Shown: piece after piece, positions 18,107 through 27,973 of the stretch
How the letters are laid out: each line of letters starts with the position of its first letter
Numbering within the stretch: position 1 is the first letter of the stretch
From: Stenomitos frigidus ULC18
Lineage (GTDB): Bacteria > Cyanobacteriota > Cyanobacteriia > Leptolyngbyales > Leptolyngbyaceae
DNA length: 57,090 nucleotides
Direction: 5' to 3'
Assembly: GCF_003003795.1 (NCBI RefSeq)
Contig: NZ_PVWK01000149.1
Location: 1 to 57,090 of the forward strand
Translations under genes and position numbers: made by a program
Notes under the pieces: model-generated
Database searches by the model: none
What the model saw: only the letters and a program-made list of their open reading frames with translations
What the model was told of the DNA's origin: nothing

Positions 18107-18973
18107 ATGAAGAAACTCAAACTCGGTGTACCTGTCTCACCAACCGGACTGGTAATATTCTCTATCGGCTCCGTTCAATTGGGGTCCGCGATCGCCAAGT
18201 CGCTTTTAGCAGAAACCAGTCCGGCGGGCATTGTCCTTTTACGAGTGGGATTCGCAGCGATCGTGCTGTTCTGCCTATGGCAACCCCGTCTAAACGATCG
18301 CGTCTACGCAAGCCGTTGGTTATTATTTGCCTTTGGGTGTGCGTTGGCGCTGATGAATCTCTCGTTCTATAGGGCGATCGAGCGGATTCCACTGGGGATC
18401 GCCGTTGCGCTTGAATTTATTGGTCCGTTGGGCATCGCTCTTGTCCACTCGCGGCGATGGCTGGATGGTCTGTGGGTACTACTGGCAGGCACTGGAATTA
18501 TCTTACTAACGCCCTTTGCAGGCGTTACGCTTGATCCGCTGGGCATCGGGCTGGCAATGGTAGCTGGTATGTGTTGGGCTGTCTATATTCTGCTATCAGC
18601 ACGCATCGGGCAGACGTTGGAGGGAGGCGAAGGGTTGGCATGGGCAATGGCGATCGCCACCCTGATCCTGTTACCCATTGGTGTCTTCACAGAGGGCACA
18701 GCCTTGCTCCAGCCACACTTGTTGCTGATGGGGTTTGGCGTAGCGCTGCTTTCTTCTGCCATTCCCTATTCGCTCGATTTAGCGGCACTACGAGGCTTGT
18801 CTGTAAAGGTCTTCGGCATTCTGCTAAGTCTAGAACCGGTTGCAGCGGCGCTGGCAGCATTGTTGATACTCAACGAAAGGCTGTCACCACAGGCGATCGC
18901 AGCCATTCTGATAATCACTCTGGCAGCGGCAGGATCGTCCTACTTTGCACCGCGTCAACCCCATCAAAATTAG
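18107..18973 (+). CDS. EamA/DMT family exporter (RhtA-like)
   Basis: This inner-membrane protein has ten predicted helices in two EamA repeats, about residues 10-140 and 145-285. The sequence GSVQLGSAIAKSLLAETSPAGIVLLRVGFAA, FYRAIERIPLGIAVALEFIGPLGIAL and SSAIPYSLDLAALRGLSVKVFGILLSLEPVAAALAALLILNERL matches the RhtA branch, which exports threonine, homoserine or other amino acids. The substrate here is unknown. The ATG at 18107 (MKKLKLG) is preferred to an upstream TTG. Confidence 0.88.
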   Translation: MKKLKLGVPVSPTGLVIFSIGSVQLGSAIAKSLLAETSPAGIVLLRVGFAAIVLFCLWQPRLNDRVYASRWLLFAFGCALALMNLSFYRAIERIPLGIAVALEFIGPLGIALVHSRRWLDGLWVLLAGTGIILLTPFAGVTLDPLGIGLAMVAGMCWAVYILLSARIGQTLEGGEGLAWAMAIATLILLPIGVFTEGTALLQPHLLLMGFGVALLSSAIPYSLDLAALRGLSVKVFGILLSLEPVAAALAALLILNERLSPQAIAAILIITLAAAGSSYFAPRQPHQN

Positions 18974-19045
18974 CGTTAGCCCAGTAGTGCAGCAGCGTGT
19001 AGTGTGTAAGAAGGACAAAGCCGTGATGAAGTCAGGATGATATCT

Positions 19046-19861
19046 ATGAGCCTTGATACCTATAGCGATCCCGTTGCAAAGCTGCTGACCTATGGCGATT
19101 GCCATGAGATGGATTTACACGACTGGCACAACTATCCTGAAACCGTTGGTTTAACGGCTAACGACATTCCTGAGCTGATCCGCATGGCAACCGATCCCGC
19201 ATTTTGGGCCTTAGAGAGTGAGCAGCTGGAAGTCTGGGCACCCATCCACGCCTGGCGATCGCTAGGACAGTTACATGCAGAAGCAGCGATCGCTCCACTA
19301 ACCCAACTTTTTGGGGAACATGATAGCGACTGGATCACGGAAGAAATCCCCAAAGTCTACGCCATGCTGGGTCCAGCCGCCATTCCAGTCTTGGCAGACT
19401 ACCTGACCGACGCCTCTCATGAAACGTTCGCACGCAATACAGCCGTTGACTGCCTGCTAAGCATTGCCCAATCGCACCCAGAAAGCCGTGATGCCTGTAT
19501 TGCACCGATGCTACAGCAGCTAGAGTCCTTTGCCGAAAATGATATCACCCTTAATACCATTCTGATTGGTGACCTGCTGGATCTTAAAGCAGTCGAAGCC
19601 GCGCCGTTAATGGAGCCGGTCTTTGCCGCCGAACAAGTAGATGAATTTATGGTGGGAAGTTGGGCTGGGGTGCAGGTAGAACTGGGTCTCAAGCAAGAAT
19701 CGGACTTTGACCCTGACGCGCTGAAGCCAAAGATGTCACCAGAACTGACTGAGATGCAGCAATTACTCAAGACCCTTGAGGCGCTGGACTCAAAACCCCA
19801 GGGCTTTGGTAAAGCGACACAGCCGAAGGCGCAAAAGGGCAAGAAAAAGAAGAAAAAGTAG
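19046..19861 (+). CDS. Helical-repeat protein with polylysine tail (DUF1186-like)
   Basis: The protein (271 residues) is mostly helical with short HEAT-like units, such as WAPIHAWRSLGQLHAEAAIAPLTQLF and PAAIPVLADYLTDASHETFARNTAVDCLLSIAQ. The arrangement resembles DUF1186 proteins. The C-terminus is a linker (SKPQGFGKATQPKAQ) ending in GKKKKKK, a strongly basic tail that could bind nucleic acid or acidic surfaces. ATG 19046 has AGGA nine bases upstream, better placed than the ATG at 19037. No catalytic residues can be named. Confidence 0.65.
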   Translation: MSLDTYSDPVAKLLTYGDCHEMDLHDWHNYPETVGLTANDIPELIRMATDPAFWALESEQLEVWAPIHAWRSLGQLHAEAAIAPLTQLFGEHDSDWITEEIPKVYAMLGPAAIPVLADYLTDASHETFARNTAVDCLLSIAQSHPESRDACIAPMLQQLESFAENDITLNTILIGDLLDLKAVEAAPLMEPVFAAEQVDEFMVGSWAGVQVELGLKQESDFDPDALKPKMSPELTEMQQLLKTLEALDSKPQGFGKATQPKAQKGKKKKKK

Positions 19862-19879
19862 GGGCGTACGCCCCTACTT
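19856..19879. terminator. Palindrome overlapping the stop codon
   Basis: A 24-base perfect palindrome with arms AAGTAGGGGCGT is centred at 19867/19868 and includes the TAG stop of the polylysine-tailed gene. It can form a strong stem in RNA and probably acts as a 3' boundary or stability element. There is no T-run, so intrinsic termination is unproven. The arm GTAGGGGC is shared with the hairpin at 2773-2801. Confidence 0.5.
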
Positions 19880-19933
19880 CCCAAATGTCGCTACTATCCT
19901 GGACAATCAAAGCGATCGCTTCAACGGTTTGCA

Positions 19934-20800
19934 ATGGACCCTCAACTCGCTCAACTGGTGGTTAACGGCCTGGCAGTCGGCAGCATTATTGCCCTGGCGT
20001 CGATCGGGCTAACCTTGACCTATGGCATTTTGCGCCTTTCTAACTTTGCCCACGGTGATTTTATGACCCTGGGCGCGTATCTGACACTGCTGGTTAACAC
20101 CGCCGGACTCAATATCTGGCTCTCGATGCTGGTCGGCGCAGGCATGACGGTGCTTGCTGTGCTAGCGAGTGAGAAGCTAATCTGGTCACCCATGCGGGCT
20201 CGTCGAGCCAACTCCACCACACTGGTCATTATCTCAATCGGGCTGGCGTTGTTTCTTCGCAACGGCATTATTTTGGTATGGGGTGGCGGCAACCAGAGCT
20301 ATAATCTGCCCGTTTCTGAAGCTATTCCCGTCTGGGGGCTACGGATCGCCTATTACGATATTGTCGTCACTGTGCTAGCAGTCGTAGCGATCGCCGCTCT
20401 CCATTACCTGCTGCAAAATACTCGCATTGGTAAAGCCATGCGTGCCGTTGCCGACGACATTGATCTGGCTCGCGTCACAGGCATTAATGTCGATCGCGTC
20501 GTAATTTGGACCTGGATTATTGCTGGTGGCTTAACGGCACTGGGTGGCAGCATGTTGGGCTTGGTCGAAGCGGTGCGTCCCAACATGGGCTGGTTTTTGA
20601 TCTTGCCACTGTTTGCGGCTGTCATTTTGGGCGGCATCGGCAACCCTTATGGCGCGATCGCCGGTGCGCTTGTGATCGGCGTTGCCCAAGAAGTTAGCAC
20701 CTATTGGCTCCCCACTGAATACAAGCTTGGAGTCGCCCTCCTCCTCATGGTGTCCGTACTGCTATTTCGCCCTCAGGGACTCTTTAGGGGAATGGTTTAG
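19934..20800 (+). CDS. livH: Branched-chain/neutral amino acid ABC transporter permease (LivH type)
   Basis: This inner-membrane permease has 288 residues. It matches LivH with the N-terminal NGLAVGSIIALASIGLTLTYGILRLSNFAHGDFMTLGAY, the EAA-like loop RIGKAMRAVADDIDLARVTGINVDRV, and AVILGGIGNPYGAIAGALVIGVAQE near the end. In cyanobacteria such permeases belong to the Nat-type neutral amino acid importers. The partner permease, ATPases and binding protein are not in this window, so the subunits appear to be scattered. Substrate is inferred from the family only. Confidence 0.9.
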   Translation: MDPQLAQLVVNGLAVGSIIALASIGLTLTYGILRLSNFAHGDFMTLGAYLTLLVNTAGLNIWLSMLVGAGMTVLAVLASEKLIWSPMRARRANSTTLVIISIGLALFLRNGIILVWGGGNQSYNLPVSEAIPVWGLRIAYYDIVVTVLAVVAIAALHYLLQNTRIGKAMRAVADDIDLARVTGINVDRVVIWTWIIAGGLTALGGSMLGLVEAVRPNMGWFLILPLFAAVILGGIGNPYGAIAGALVIGVAQEVSTYWLPTEYKLGVALLLMVSVLLFRPQGLFRGMV

Positions 20801-20949
20801 GAAACAAGTCAAGTAAGTTTGCCTCGTCAGTCGCCCGTGATTCATGCGTTCATGCCAAGCATGAGCCGTAGTTCACCACTAGCATCACTAATGCCTCACT
20901 CCGGTACATCAACCACACACGACTGACGACAACCGACAACGAATACACT

Positions 20950-21093
20950 CTAAATATTCAAGTAGCCTGCATAGATTGCAGCAACGAAAAAGTTCACACC
21001 CAGCAGAAGCAGCGCCCAAAAGGTGCGAAAAGGATAGGGAGGACTTCCTGTTTTAGTAACAGGAGTAGCTGGTTTCTTTGCCCGTGCAGTCAT
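20950..21093 (-). CDS. psaX: Photosystem I subunit PsaX
   Basis: A 47-residue protein is encoded on the minus strand. ATG is at 21091-21093, with AAGGAG seven bases upstream, and the stop is TAG at 20950-20952. A basic N-terminus (MTARAKKPATPVTKTG) precedes PYPFRTFWALLLLGVNFFVAAIY, one membrane helix. This closely resembles PsaX as I recall it from Thermosynechococcus photosystem I (FRTFWAVLLL followed by NFLVAAYY), a small peripheral subunit binding one chlorophyll. PsaX occurs only in some cyanobacteria. It is short and easily missed. Confidence 0.8.
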   Translation of the reverse strand: MTARAKKPATPVTKTGSPPYPFRTFWALLLLGVNFFVAAIYAGYLNI

Positions 21094-21270
21094 AAAGAGA
21101 CTCCTTAGAGATTGACTTTTTTAAGAAATACCAAAGAATGCTGACCTTGGTAATGCCATTGGACGAATCTTAACGTCTAGAACGCCCCTAACACTATCTT
21201 CCTTCAAGCAATGAGTCCGGTCGAGCGATGACCGAACCGTTGGAAAGCGTTGCAAAAGGGGCATAGTTCA

Positions 21271-22236
21271 TTAAGACTGCGTCATCAACATTTCATCGGC
21301 TTCACCCGCATGGTAAGAGCTGCGAACAAGCGGCGCCGATCGCACATGGGTAAACCCCATAGTCCGTGCCACTGCTCCCAAACGATCGAACTCTGCGGGC
21401 GTCCAATATCGCTGCACTGGCAGATGTTCCAGCGAAGGACGCATATATTGTCCGATCGTGAGTCGATCGCAATTCACTGCCCGGAGATCTGCTAGCGTTT
21501 CCAGCACTTCTGCCTCCGTTTCACCGAATCCCAGCATCAGCCCTGACTTTGTCGGCAGCAACGGGTTAAGGGTTTTGACCACCTGAAGCACACGCAGCGA
21601 TCGCTCATATTTTGCTCCACGCCGTACAGGCCCCTGCAACTGTCGCACCGTTTCGATATTGTGGTTGTAGCAGGCAGGCAGCGCGTTCACGACCGTCGCA
21701 ATGCGATCCCGCTGAAGATCATGGGGGTCGCCGCCATCACGTCCACCCCAAAAATCAGGTGTCAGCACTTCGACCTGGGCACCCGGGCTACGCTGATGAA
21801 TCTGGTTGATCGTCCGTGCGAACCAACTTGCACCTTGATCAGGCAAATCATCTCGCGTGACCGAGGTGAGCACAACGTAGCGGAGTCCCAACAAGCTTAC
21901 TGATTCAGCTATTTTTTGTGGTTCTTCTGGGTCGAGCGGCATTGGTGCATGTCCCTTATCCACCTGACAAAAACCGCACGATCGCGTACAGGTAGGCCCC
22001 ATGAGCAAAAAAGTTGCGGTTTTCTGGGCGTAACACTCACCCCGATTAGGACAACGCCCTTCTTCGCAAATGGTATGAATTTGGCGCTGCTTAATAATTT
22101 GCTGCACCGTCGAAAGCTCACTGGCTCTAGCGATGGGACGTTTCAACCAATCTGGCAAATTTTCTACCATTGAGGCAGAGCGAGGGGACACAGAATTAAG
22201 CGCATTTGTTTCAGCAGGCATTAAAGTTGGGCACAC
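21271..22236 (-). CDS. lipA: Lipoyl synthase
   Basis: LipA is a radical SAM enzyme that inserts two sulfurs into protein-bound octanoate. Both iron-sulfur motifs are present: [12 protein letters not shown] (C-x4-C-x5-C, the auxiliary cluster) and CTRSCGFC (C-x3-C-x2-C, the SAM cluster). Also seen are [29 protein letters not shown] and the C-terminal RSSYHAGE, whose serine is the auxiliary-cluster ligand. Length is about 321 residues. The first 20 residues are variable, so the start could be internal. Cyanobacteria often carry two lipA copies; only this one is in view. Confidence 0.95.
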   Translation of the reverse strand: MCPTLMPAETNALNSVSPRSASMVENLPDWLKRPIARASELSTVQQIIKQRQIHTICEEGRCPNRGECYAQKTATFLLMGPTCTRSCGFCQVDKGHAPMPLDPEEPQKIAESVSLLGLRYVVLTSVTRDDLPDQGASWFARTINQIHQRSPGAQVEVLTPDFWGGRDGGDPHDLQRDRIATVVNALPACYNHNIETVRQLQGPVRRGAKYERSLRVLQVVKTLNPLLPTKSGLMLGFGETEAEVLETLADLRAVNCDRLTIGQYMRPSLEHLPVQRYWTPAEFDRLGAVARTMGFTHVRSAPLVRSSYHAGEADEMLMTQS

Positions 22237-22681
22237 TACTTAGAACAAGGCATTGCCTTCTCAAATTCTAAGGGATTAGATTCTAAAGAATGAGCGAAGG
22301 GGGTCTAACCGCTTGTACAGTGGATGCAGATATGGATCAAAGACACTCAGCTCTTGCAGTGTGTCTCCTTTACCCAATTATCGGCTAATTGCGAATGCAT
22401 TTGACCCAGTCATCGCCTGTGGCTCTACCTGCAGTCATCTGGGCGGGCATCATTCTGCTGCGTTGAGACTAAACTAGATTGTGCTTCGGCAGGATTACCG
22501 TCTAATCTAAATACAGTTCACTGTTTAATTGTTACTATCTAAGTCTTCATCCTTAGCAAGTTAGCAAATGATCCGCCTAGAACTCATGCGCTCCAGCCGG
22601 ATTGAACAGTCATCATATCCCAAAACTGTGAGCTCTCATCCTTCTCGCTAACCTTGCAGTCTCTACCAGAGGAGTTCAGTT

Positions 22682-23230
22682 GTGGCAAGTCACAAGATCC
22701 TGGTCATTGATGACAGTAATGTCATCCGAAACATGGTTCGGGACATGTTACCCAAAGGTAATTTTGAAGTCCTAGAAGCAAAAGATGGCGTCCAGGGGCT
22801 TGACCTGATTCGTCAAGAGCGCCCTAACCTGATCATGTTAGATTTCTTGCTGCCTCGACTGAGTGGTTGGGAAGTTTATCAGCAGATTCAGATTCAGAAA
22901 GACTTACAGGCAATTCCGCTAGTGCTGATGTCTGGTCGGAAGGAAGAAGTCACCGAAAAGCTTCAGGAGCCGTTTGAGTACTTTGAGTTCGTCCAGAAGC
23001 CATTCGATCAGAAAGAGCTGATCGATGCAATCAAAGCCGCTATGGCAAAGGCGAAACGGCGTCCAGCCACAGTTGCCCCTGCTCCAACGGCAGCACCCAG
23101 TGTAGCTGCAGCTCCAGCAACCGATCTACAAGCTCTGAACGAAAAAATTGTTGCGATGCAGGCCGAAATTGATGGCTTGAAAAAGCAAATGAGCCAAATC
23201 CTGAACTTTATCAGACAAAAGCTGAAATAG
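22682..23230 (+). CDS. Response regulator with receiver domain and C-terminal coiled coil
   Basis: A CheY-type receiver fills residues 4-125: the acidic pair in LVIDDSN, the phospho-acceptor Asp in LIMLDFLLPRLSGWEV, Ser in LVLMSGRKEE and the conserved Lys in VQKPFDQ. An Ala/Pro-rich linker (ATVAPAPTAAPSVAAAPAT) leads to a short coiled coil (LNEKIVAMQAEIDGLKKQMSQI). There is no DNA-binding domain, so output is probably by protein contact. The start is GTG 22682 with GAGGAG just upstream. No sensor kinase is adjacent. Confidence 0.9.
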   Translation: MASHKILVIDDSNVIRNMVRDMLPKGNFEVLEAKDGVQGLDLIRQERPNLIMLDFLLPRLSGWEVYQQIQIQKDLQAIPLVLMSGRKEEVTEKLQEPFEYFEFVQKPFDQKELIDAIKAAMAKAKRRPATVAPAPTAAPSVAAAPATDLQALNEKIVAMQAEIDGLKKQMSQILNFIRQKLK

Positions 23231-23359
23231 CGGCTAGATGCTGACTGTAGCTAGATTTGACCCAAATCATGCCTTGTAGTGGGCATGGAGGGTTCATATC
23301 AACAGTTGCGAACAGTACTGCCAGCCGCTTATAAGAAGGCTAAAAAGTGTTTGCTGCTT

Positions 23360-23692
23360 TTACTGATCGAGCTGATAGAGAACCTGTAACTTGTTGCCTG
23401 ACGATGGATCATCAGCAGGGTAAACGCCTAGCTGGCTGGTTCCTCGCTCTGGGCTCACAATCAGCTCCACCTTTTTATCCAAACGTAGCCCTCTCTCGCT
23501 GCCTGCTGGGACATCGGTGCTGCTTTGCGGTGACTTTGAAACTGGGGCAGACGTTGATGGTCTGGACACTGATCGTTCTTGCAGCCCATCCAGAGAAGCG
23601 GCAGAACCCATTGGCTTCGCTTGGGCGAAAGTTGGGGTAGCTAGGCTAGTCAATATGGCAGCGGTACCGAAAGCTGCGATCGCTTTGAACAT
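23360..23692 (-). CDS. Small exported protein of unknown function
   Basis: A 110-residue protein has a clear Sec signal peptide: MFKAIAAFGTAAILTSLATPTFA, with likely cleavage after ATPTFA. The mature part is Ser/Pro-rich at first (SRPSTSAPVSKSPQSS), then has a short globular-looking end (RLDKKVELIVSPERGTSQLGVYPADD). I do not recognise a family. It stands alone between two + strand genes. Confidence 0.6.
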   Translation of the reverse strand: MFKAIAAFGTAAILTSLATPTFAQAKPMGSAASLDGLQERSVSRPSTSAPVSKSPQSSTDVPAGSERGLRLDKKVELIVSPERGTSQLGVYPADDPSSGNKLQVLYQLDQ

Positions 23693-23970
23693 GATGGGTA
23701 CTCCTGACAGTGTTCTATATTTTTGCTTTGGCGCTCAAACATACAACTCACACCATCGATGCTCCTGGTGCTCTACGAAGGCACAAGGTTGTATTTTTTT
23801 AGCTTGACTAAAATCTAACAAAATGTGTGATAAACAGCATCATGCCTGCGGCAGAGTAGTTGCATAGTTTCACTGCAGGACTTGAGACAATGAGCTGTAG
23901 ACGATAGACTAAGGAACTCAGGCAGCGAGCGAAGCCCCCGTTTGAATTCAACGTTTAGAGTCAATCTCCT

Positions 23971-24462
23971 ATGGCTGCATCCTTTTCCTTTGATGTCGTA
24001 AGTGAGTTCGATCGACAGGAGCTCGTGAACGCTCTCGATCAGACGACTCGTGAGATTCAGAGTCGCTACGATCTCAAAGATACCAAAACCACCCTTGAGT
24101 TAGGCGAGACAGCGATTACAATCAACACCAGCAGTGAATTTACCCTGGAGGCCATCCATACACTGCTACAAACAAAAGCTGCCAAGCGCAACTTGTCGCT
24201 GAAAATTTTTGACTACGGTAAAATTGAATCGTCCAGCGGTAATCGGGTGCGACAAGAAATCACACTGCGCAAAGGCATCAGCCAGGAGATTGCCAAACAG
24301 ATTTCTAAGCTCATTCGAGACGAGTTCAACAAGGTACAGGCATCGATTCAAGGTGATGCTGTGCGAGTGAGTGCGAAATCGAAAGATGACTTGCAGGCTG
24401 TAATGCAACGCTTGAAGCAGGAAGAGTTTCCGATGGCGCTGCAATTTACTAACTATCGGTAG
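23971..24462 (+). CDS. yajQ: YajQ family cyclic-di-GMP/nucleotide-binding protein
   Basis: This 163-residue protein is a full-length UPF0234/YajQ member. It starts with [34 protein letters not shown] and has the [31 protein letters not shown] core and [22 protein letters not shown] at the end. The fold is two ferredoxin-like halves. Some relatives bind c-di-GMP and act with a transcription factor; whether this one does is unknown. Confidence 0.95.
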   Translation: MAASFSFDVVSEFDRQELVNALDQTTREIQSRYDLKDTKTTLELGETAITINTSSEFTLEAIHTLLQTKAAKRNLSLKIFDYGKIESSSGNRVRQEITLRKGISQEIAKQISKLIRDEFNKVQASIQGDAVRVSAKSKDDLQAVMQRLKQEEFPMALQFTNYR

Positions 24463-24524
24463 GGGATGGTCAAGAGGGATAGGGTGTAGGGTAGAAGTTA
24501 AACAGAACGCGATGGCGGGTACCC

Positions 24525-25775
24525 ATGCCAGATCACCAGACTGAAGCTCACATTGGCACTCACGATGTGCATAAAGGACGCTTGCGGCTTTGGTGGGAAA
24601 CCCTGTCTCCTGTAGCAAAAGCGCTACTGATTATGCTGGCAGCACCATTGTTAGTGTTGAACGGTTGGGCAATCTTCGCGATCGCTGACTACTTCCATTC
24701 TCTCATCGTCATTTTGGTTGGGGCTTCGCTCATCGCCTTCCTCCTCAACTATCCCGTTAGCATCATGCAGCGGCAGGGCGTGCCGCGCGGACGAGCAGCG
24801 ATCATCGTCTTTTTGTTGGCGCTGTCAGTGCTGCTGGCCGGCGGCATCACGCTCGTACCAAGCGCGTTGGATCAAGCCCGTCAGCTTGTGGCACGGTTGC
24901 CAGAGTGGTTTGATTCGGGTCAACGCCAGCTCATTATTTTGAATCAGCAGTTGGAAGGCACCAATCTACCGCTAGATTTGAGTCTTCTGGCAGAGCAGGT
25001 GAACGATCGCCTCAAAAGCCAACTGCAGCTCATTGCCGCTCAGGTCTTAAGTGTCGCAGTGTTCACTGTCACTAGCCTTCTGGACGTGCTGTTGACGCTG
25101 GTGTTGACATTTTACTTGCTACAAAATGGCGATCAGCTTTGGGAAAGCCTGGTCGGGTGGTTGCCTGACAAAGTGCAAAAGCCTTTTTCGGAGACACTGC
25201 GGCTGAGTTTCCAAAACTACTTCCTGAGCCAGATTATTCTTTCAACCTGCATGGGGTCAATTTTGACCCTCATCTTCTTGTGGTTGGCAGTGCCCTTTGG
25301 GTTGCTGTTTGGCTTGACGATCGGCGCTATGGCGCTTGTGCCCTTTGGTGGCTCGGTAGGTATTGCCTTAGTCACCCTGCTGGTTGCCTTGCGCGATATT
25401 GGCTTAGGCGTCAAGGTGCTGGCAGCATCGTTGATTGTGCAGCAAATTCTGGAGAATCTGGTCGCACCGCGTGTCTTAGGGAGCGTCACAGGTCTAAATC
25501 CAGTCTGGATCTTTGTTTCGATTTTGACAGGGGCTCGTGTCGGCGGACTTCTGGGCGTCATTGTCGCAGTGCCAACCGCTGTGGTCGTCAAAAACATTCT
25601 CGTGGCTGTGCGGTCTTCTAGAGGAACAGGTGGGGCACGATCGCACTCAGCTAGCAATCTTGTGACTCACAGAGAGGTTGCACTCAGCCAAGAGACAGAA
25701 GCGATTGAGCCTCTCAATACACCTCATGGTGAACCTGCAACAAACGAGCAAGCACCTGTCAAAGAGCGTCTTTAG
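24525..25775 (+). CDS. AI-2E family (PerM-type) membrane permease
   Basis: The 416-residue protein has about eight helices, with the soluble helical insert VPSALDQARQLVARLPEWFDSGQRQLIILNQQL after the third, as usual in this family. LTIGAMALVPFGGSVGIALVTLLVAL and QQILENLVAPRVLGSVTGLNPVWIFVSILTGARVGGLLGVIVAVP are the family's C-terminal signatures. Members export or permeate small molecules, or act as Na+(Li+)/H+ antiporters; the substrate here is unknown. The hydrophilic C-tail is about 50 residues long. Confidence 0.88.
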   Translation: MPDHQTEAHIGTHDVHKGRLRLWWETLSPVAKALLIMLAAPLLVLNGWAIFAIADYFHSLIVILVGASLIAFLLNYPVSIMQRQGVPRGRAAIIVFLLALSVLLAGGITLVPSALDQARQLVARLPEWFDSGQRQLIILNQQLEGTNLPLDLSLLAEQVNDRLKSQLQLIAAQVLSVAVFTVTSLLDVLLTLVLTFYLLQNGDQLWESLVGWLPDKVQKPFSETLRLSFQNYFLSQIILSTCMGSILTLIFLWLAVPFGLLFGLTIGAMALVPFGGSVGIALVTLLVALRDIGLGVKVLAASLIVQQILENLVAPRVLGSVTGLNPVWIFVSILTGARVGGLLGVIVAVPTAVVVKNILVAVRSSRGTGGARSHSASNLVTHREVALSQETEAIEPLNTPHGEPATNEQAPVKERL

Positions 25776-26114
25776 AACGTGCTTTCCTTCATTAATTGCA
25801 AGACGGCGATCGTTCGAAATTTGCCTGTGCTTAACCAGTAACCCTCATTCTAGTGAGGACTGGCTAGTGGGACTGGGCAATTGAAGGCCAAACTACGTTG
25901 CACCCAAAATCATTGCCCCATTAAGCCAATAAACAGGTCTCTTGCAGGTTGCTTTGAGAAGAACAATCGAACATTTAGAAGACATATTTAGAAGACAGTA
26001 AATCAGCGAATGGAGATAAGCAATTCAGGCTCTTTGCTTCCATTCTTGTGCTAGCTACTGGTTAACGATCGCGCTCATCGATCAGCCCCTCTTATGAGTC
26101 ATTGGCTCAGAGGG

Positions 26115-26393
26115 TGTGGAGAAGTTTGACTATTTTTTGATCGCTTTTAAATTTTTGTTAAGAATTTTCATTGCGAATGGTAAAGCGATCGTGGTCGTGT
26201 GGAAAACCTTAAGTTTTTCTGTGGAAAAGTATGTGGAAAACCTGTACAAAACCCGCCACGATCGTGGATAAGCTGAATGAGTATAAATACTCTATGAAAA
26301 GTTCACCCTGTTTTCCACAAGTTTTCCACAGGTCTAGAGCCATCTCAAAGAATTGACCAGTCGTACTTCATACAGTTCTCCACATTTTCCACA
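26115..26393. other. oriC: Candidate chromosomal replication origin (oriC) with DnaA boxes
   Basis: Six exact DnaA boxes TTTTCCACA occur within 200 bases. Three lie on the minus strand (26198-26206, 26220-26228, 26232-26240) and three on the plus strand (26311-26319, 26322-26330, 26385-26393). The outer variants TTCTCCACA at 26115-26123 (minus) and 26376-26384 (plus) extend the symmetry, and TTATCCACG lies at 26263-26271 (minus). An AT-rich stretch at 26131-26170 (TTTTAAATTTTTGTTAAG) could be the unwinding element. dnaN follows downstream. A cluster of this consensus beside dnaN is the known oriC layout in freshwater unicellular cyanobacteria. Confidence 0.85.
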
Positions 26394-26640
26394 GCCTCTA
26401 CTACTACTGTTTAAATAAGAATTACTTAAGTCCGGAGTAGAGAAAGAAGCGATCAAAACGCCAAAAAGGACAGGCTGGATTGTTCAAAACAAGGGTGCTA
26501 ACATACGCAGACAACGCCTTCACCCGCTACAGATAGCGTTTAGCTCTTCCAATCCAGCCATACAAACCCCAATCCACTCGCTCAGTCTGCCCCAATTCCA
26601 TCCCAACGCCCCACTCTCTCAACGCAAAGGTCGAACTCCC

Positions 26641-27819
26641 ATGAAACTGGTTTGCTCTCAAAGTAGTCTCAGTGCCAATCTTTCGCTGGTCAGTCGTGCC
26701 GTCTCATCGCGTCCGAGCCATCCGGTGCTAGCAAATATTCTCCTGATTGCGGATGAAGCGCTGCAGCAAGTCAAGCTCAGCGCCTTTGACCTCAGTCTTG
26801 GCATTCAAACGAGCTTTCCAGCCGATGTGGTTACAGGTGGAAAACTGACCCTGCCAGCCAAATTATTGACCGATATCGTCTCACGTTTGCCAGAAGGCGA
26901 CATCACCCTTGAGGATGGCAACGATGAAGCCACCAATGCCGCGGACACTAACTTCTTAACCACTCTGACGTGCGCTTCGGGACGCTATCAGGTGCGTGGT
27001 ATGTCAGCCGAGGAGTTTCCTGAACTGCCAGTGGTTGAAGAGGGCGAAGTGGCGCATCTTTCCGTGGAGAGCTTGATCGAAGGGCTGCGGAGTTCCTTGT
27101 TTTCTGCCAGCAGCGACGAAACTAAGCAAGTCTTAACGGGTGTTCACCTGACGATGCAAGCCGATGGGTTGGAGTTTGCTGCCACTGATGGGCACCGCTT
27201 GACCGTTGTGCAAACGGTGAACGCGGACGCTATTGAGGGTGGAGCCAAGCCCCTTGACCCCGAAAAAGCACTGGATGTCACGATTCCTGCCAAGGCGTTG
27301 CAAGAGTTGGCAAAAATGCTGGAGCGACAAACCGTTAGTAATGTTGCCGTTCACTTTGACCACAGCCAGGTGGTGTTTGAATGGACGGATCAACGGCTTA
27401 CCAGTCGTCTGCTAGAAGGGCAGTACCCCAACTATCGCCAACTGGTACCCCGTCAATTCTCTCGCCAGATTACGGCGGAACGACGGCTTTTGCTGAGCGC
27501 TTTGGAGCGCATTGCGGTGCTGGCAGACCAGAAAAACAATATTGTCAAACTGACCCTTGATAGTACCAGCCAGCTATTGACGCTCTCGGTGGACGCGCAG
27601 GACGTTGGCAGCGGCAAAGAAACGATTCCAGCCCAGATTACGGGCGATGACCTCGATGTAGCGTTTAACGTGAAGTATCTGATGGATGGCTTGAAGGCGA
27701 TCGCCACCACCGAGATCCAAATCCAGCTCAACACAGCAACAAGTCCCGCGATCGTCACCCCCCTCGGCAGCATCAAAATGACGTACCTCGTCATGCCTGT
27801 CCAAGTTAGGGGTAACTAA
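26641..27819 (+). CDS. dnaN: DNA polymerase III beta subunit (sliding clamp)
   Basis: DnaN forms a ring around DNA that tethers the replicative polymerase. The 392-residue protein has three clamp domains with family marks: MKLVCSQSSLSANLSLVSRAVSSRPSHPVLANILL at the N-terminus, FAATDGHRLTVVQ in the middle, LLEGQYPNYRQLVPRQ, and the C-terminal FNVKYLMDGLKAIATTEIQIQLN with the last residues YLVMPVQVRGN (family MPxR-like). It directly follows the DnaA-box cluster. Confidence 0.97.
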   Translation: MKLVCSQSSLSANLSLVSRAVSSRPSHPVLANILLIADEALQQVKLSAFDLSLGIQTSFPADVVTGGKLTLPAKLLTDIVSRLPEGDITLEDGNDEATNAADTNFLTTLTCASGRYQVRGMSAEEFPELPVVEEGEVAHLSVESLIEGLRSSLFSASSDETKQVLTGVHLTMQADGLEFAATDGHRLTVVQTVNADAIEGGAKPLDPEKALDVTIPAKALQELAKMLERQTVSNVAVHFDHSQVVFEWTDQRLTSRLLEGQYPNYRQLVPRQFSRQITAERRLLLSALERIAVLADQKNNIVKLTLDSTSQLLTLSVDAQDVGSGKETIPAQITGDDLDVAFNVKYLMDGLKAIATTEIQIQLNTATSPAIVTPLGSIKMTYLVMPVQVRGN

Positions 27820-27973
27820 AAGAACAACAACAATGTAAACAAGGTACTAAACCAGGGGGTTTCTGTTCTTTGTAGACACGCAATTATAAGTCTGTCGCTA
27901 TTGTAAACAATGTGTTTAATGGAGGATGTGAGCATGGTTTCGCTTGACTCTTCGTGATAGTTAAGCCAAAAAG

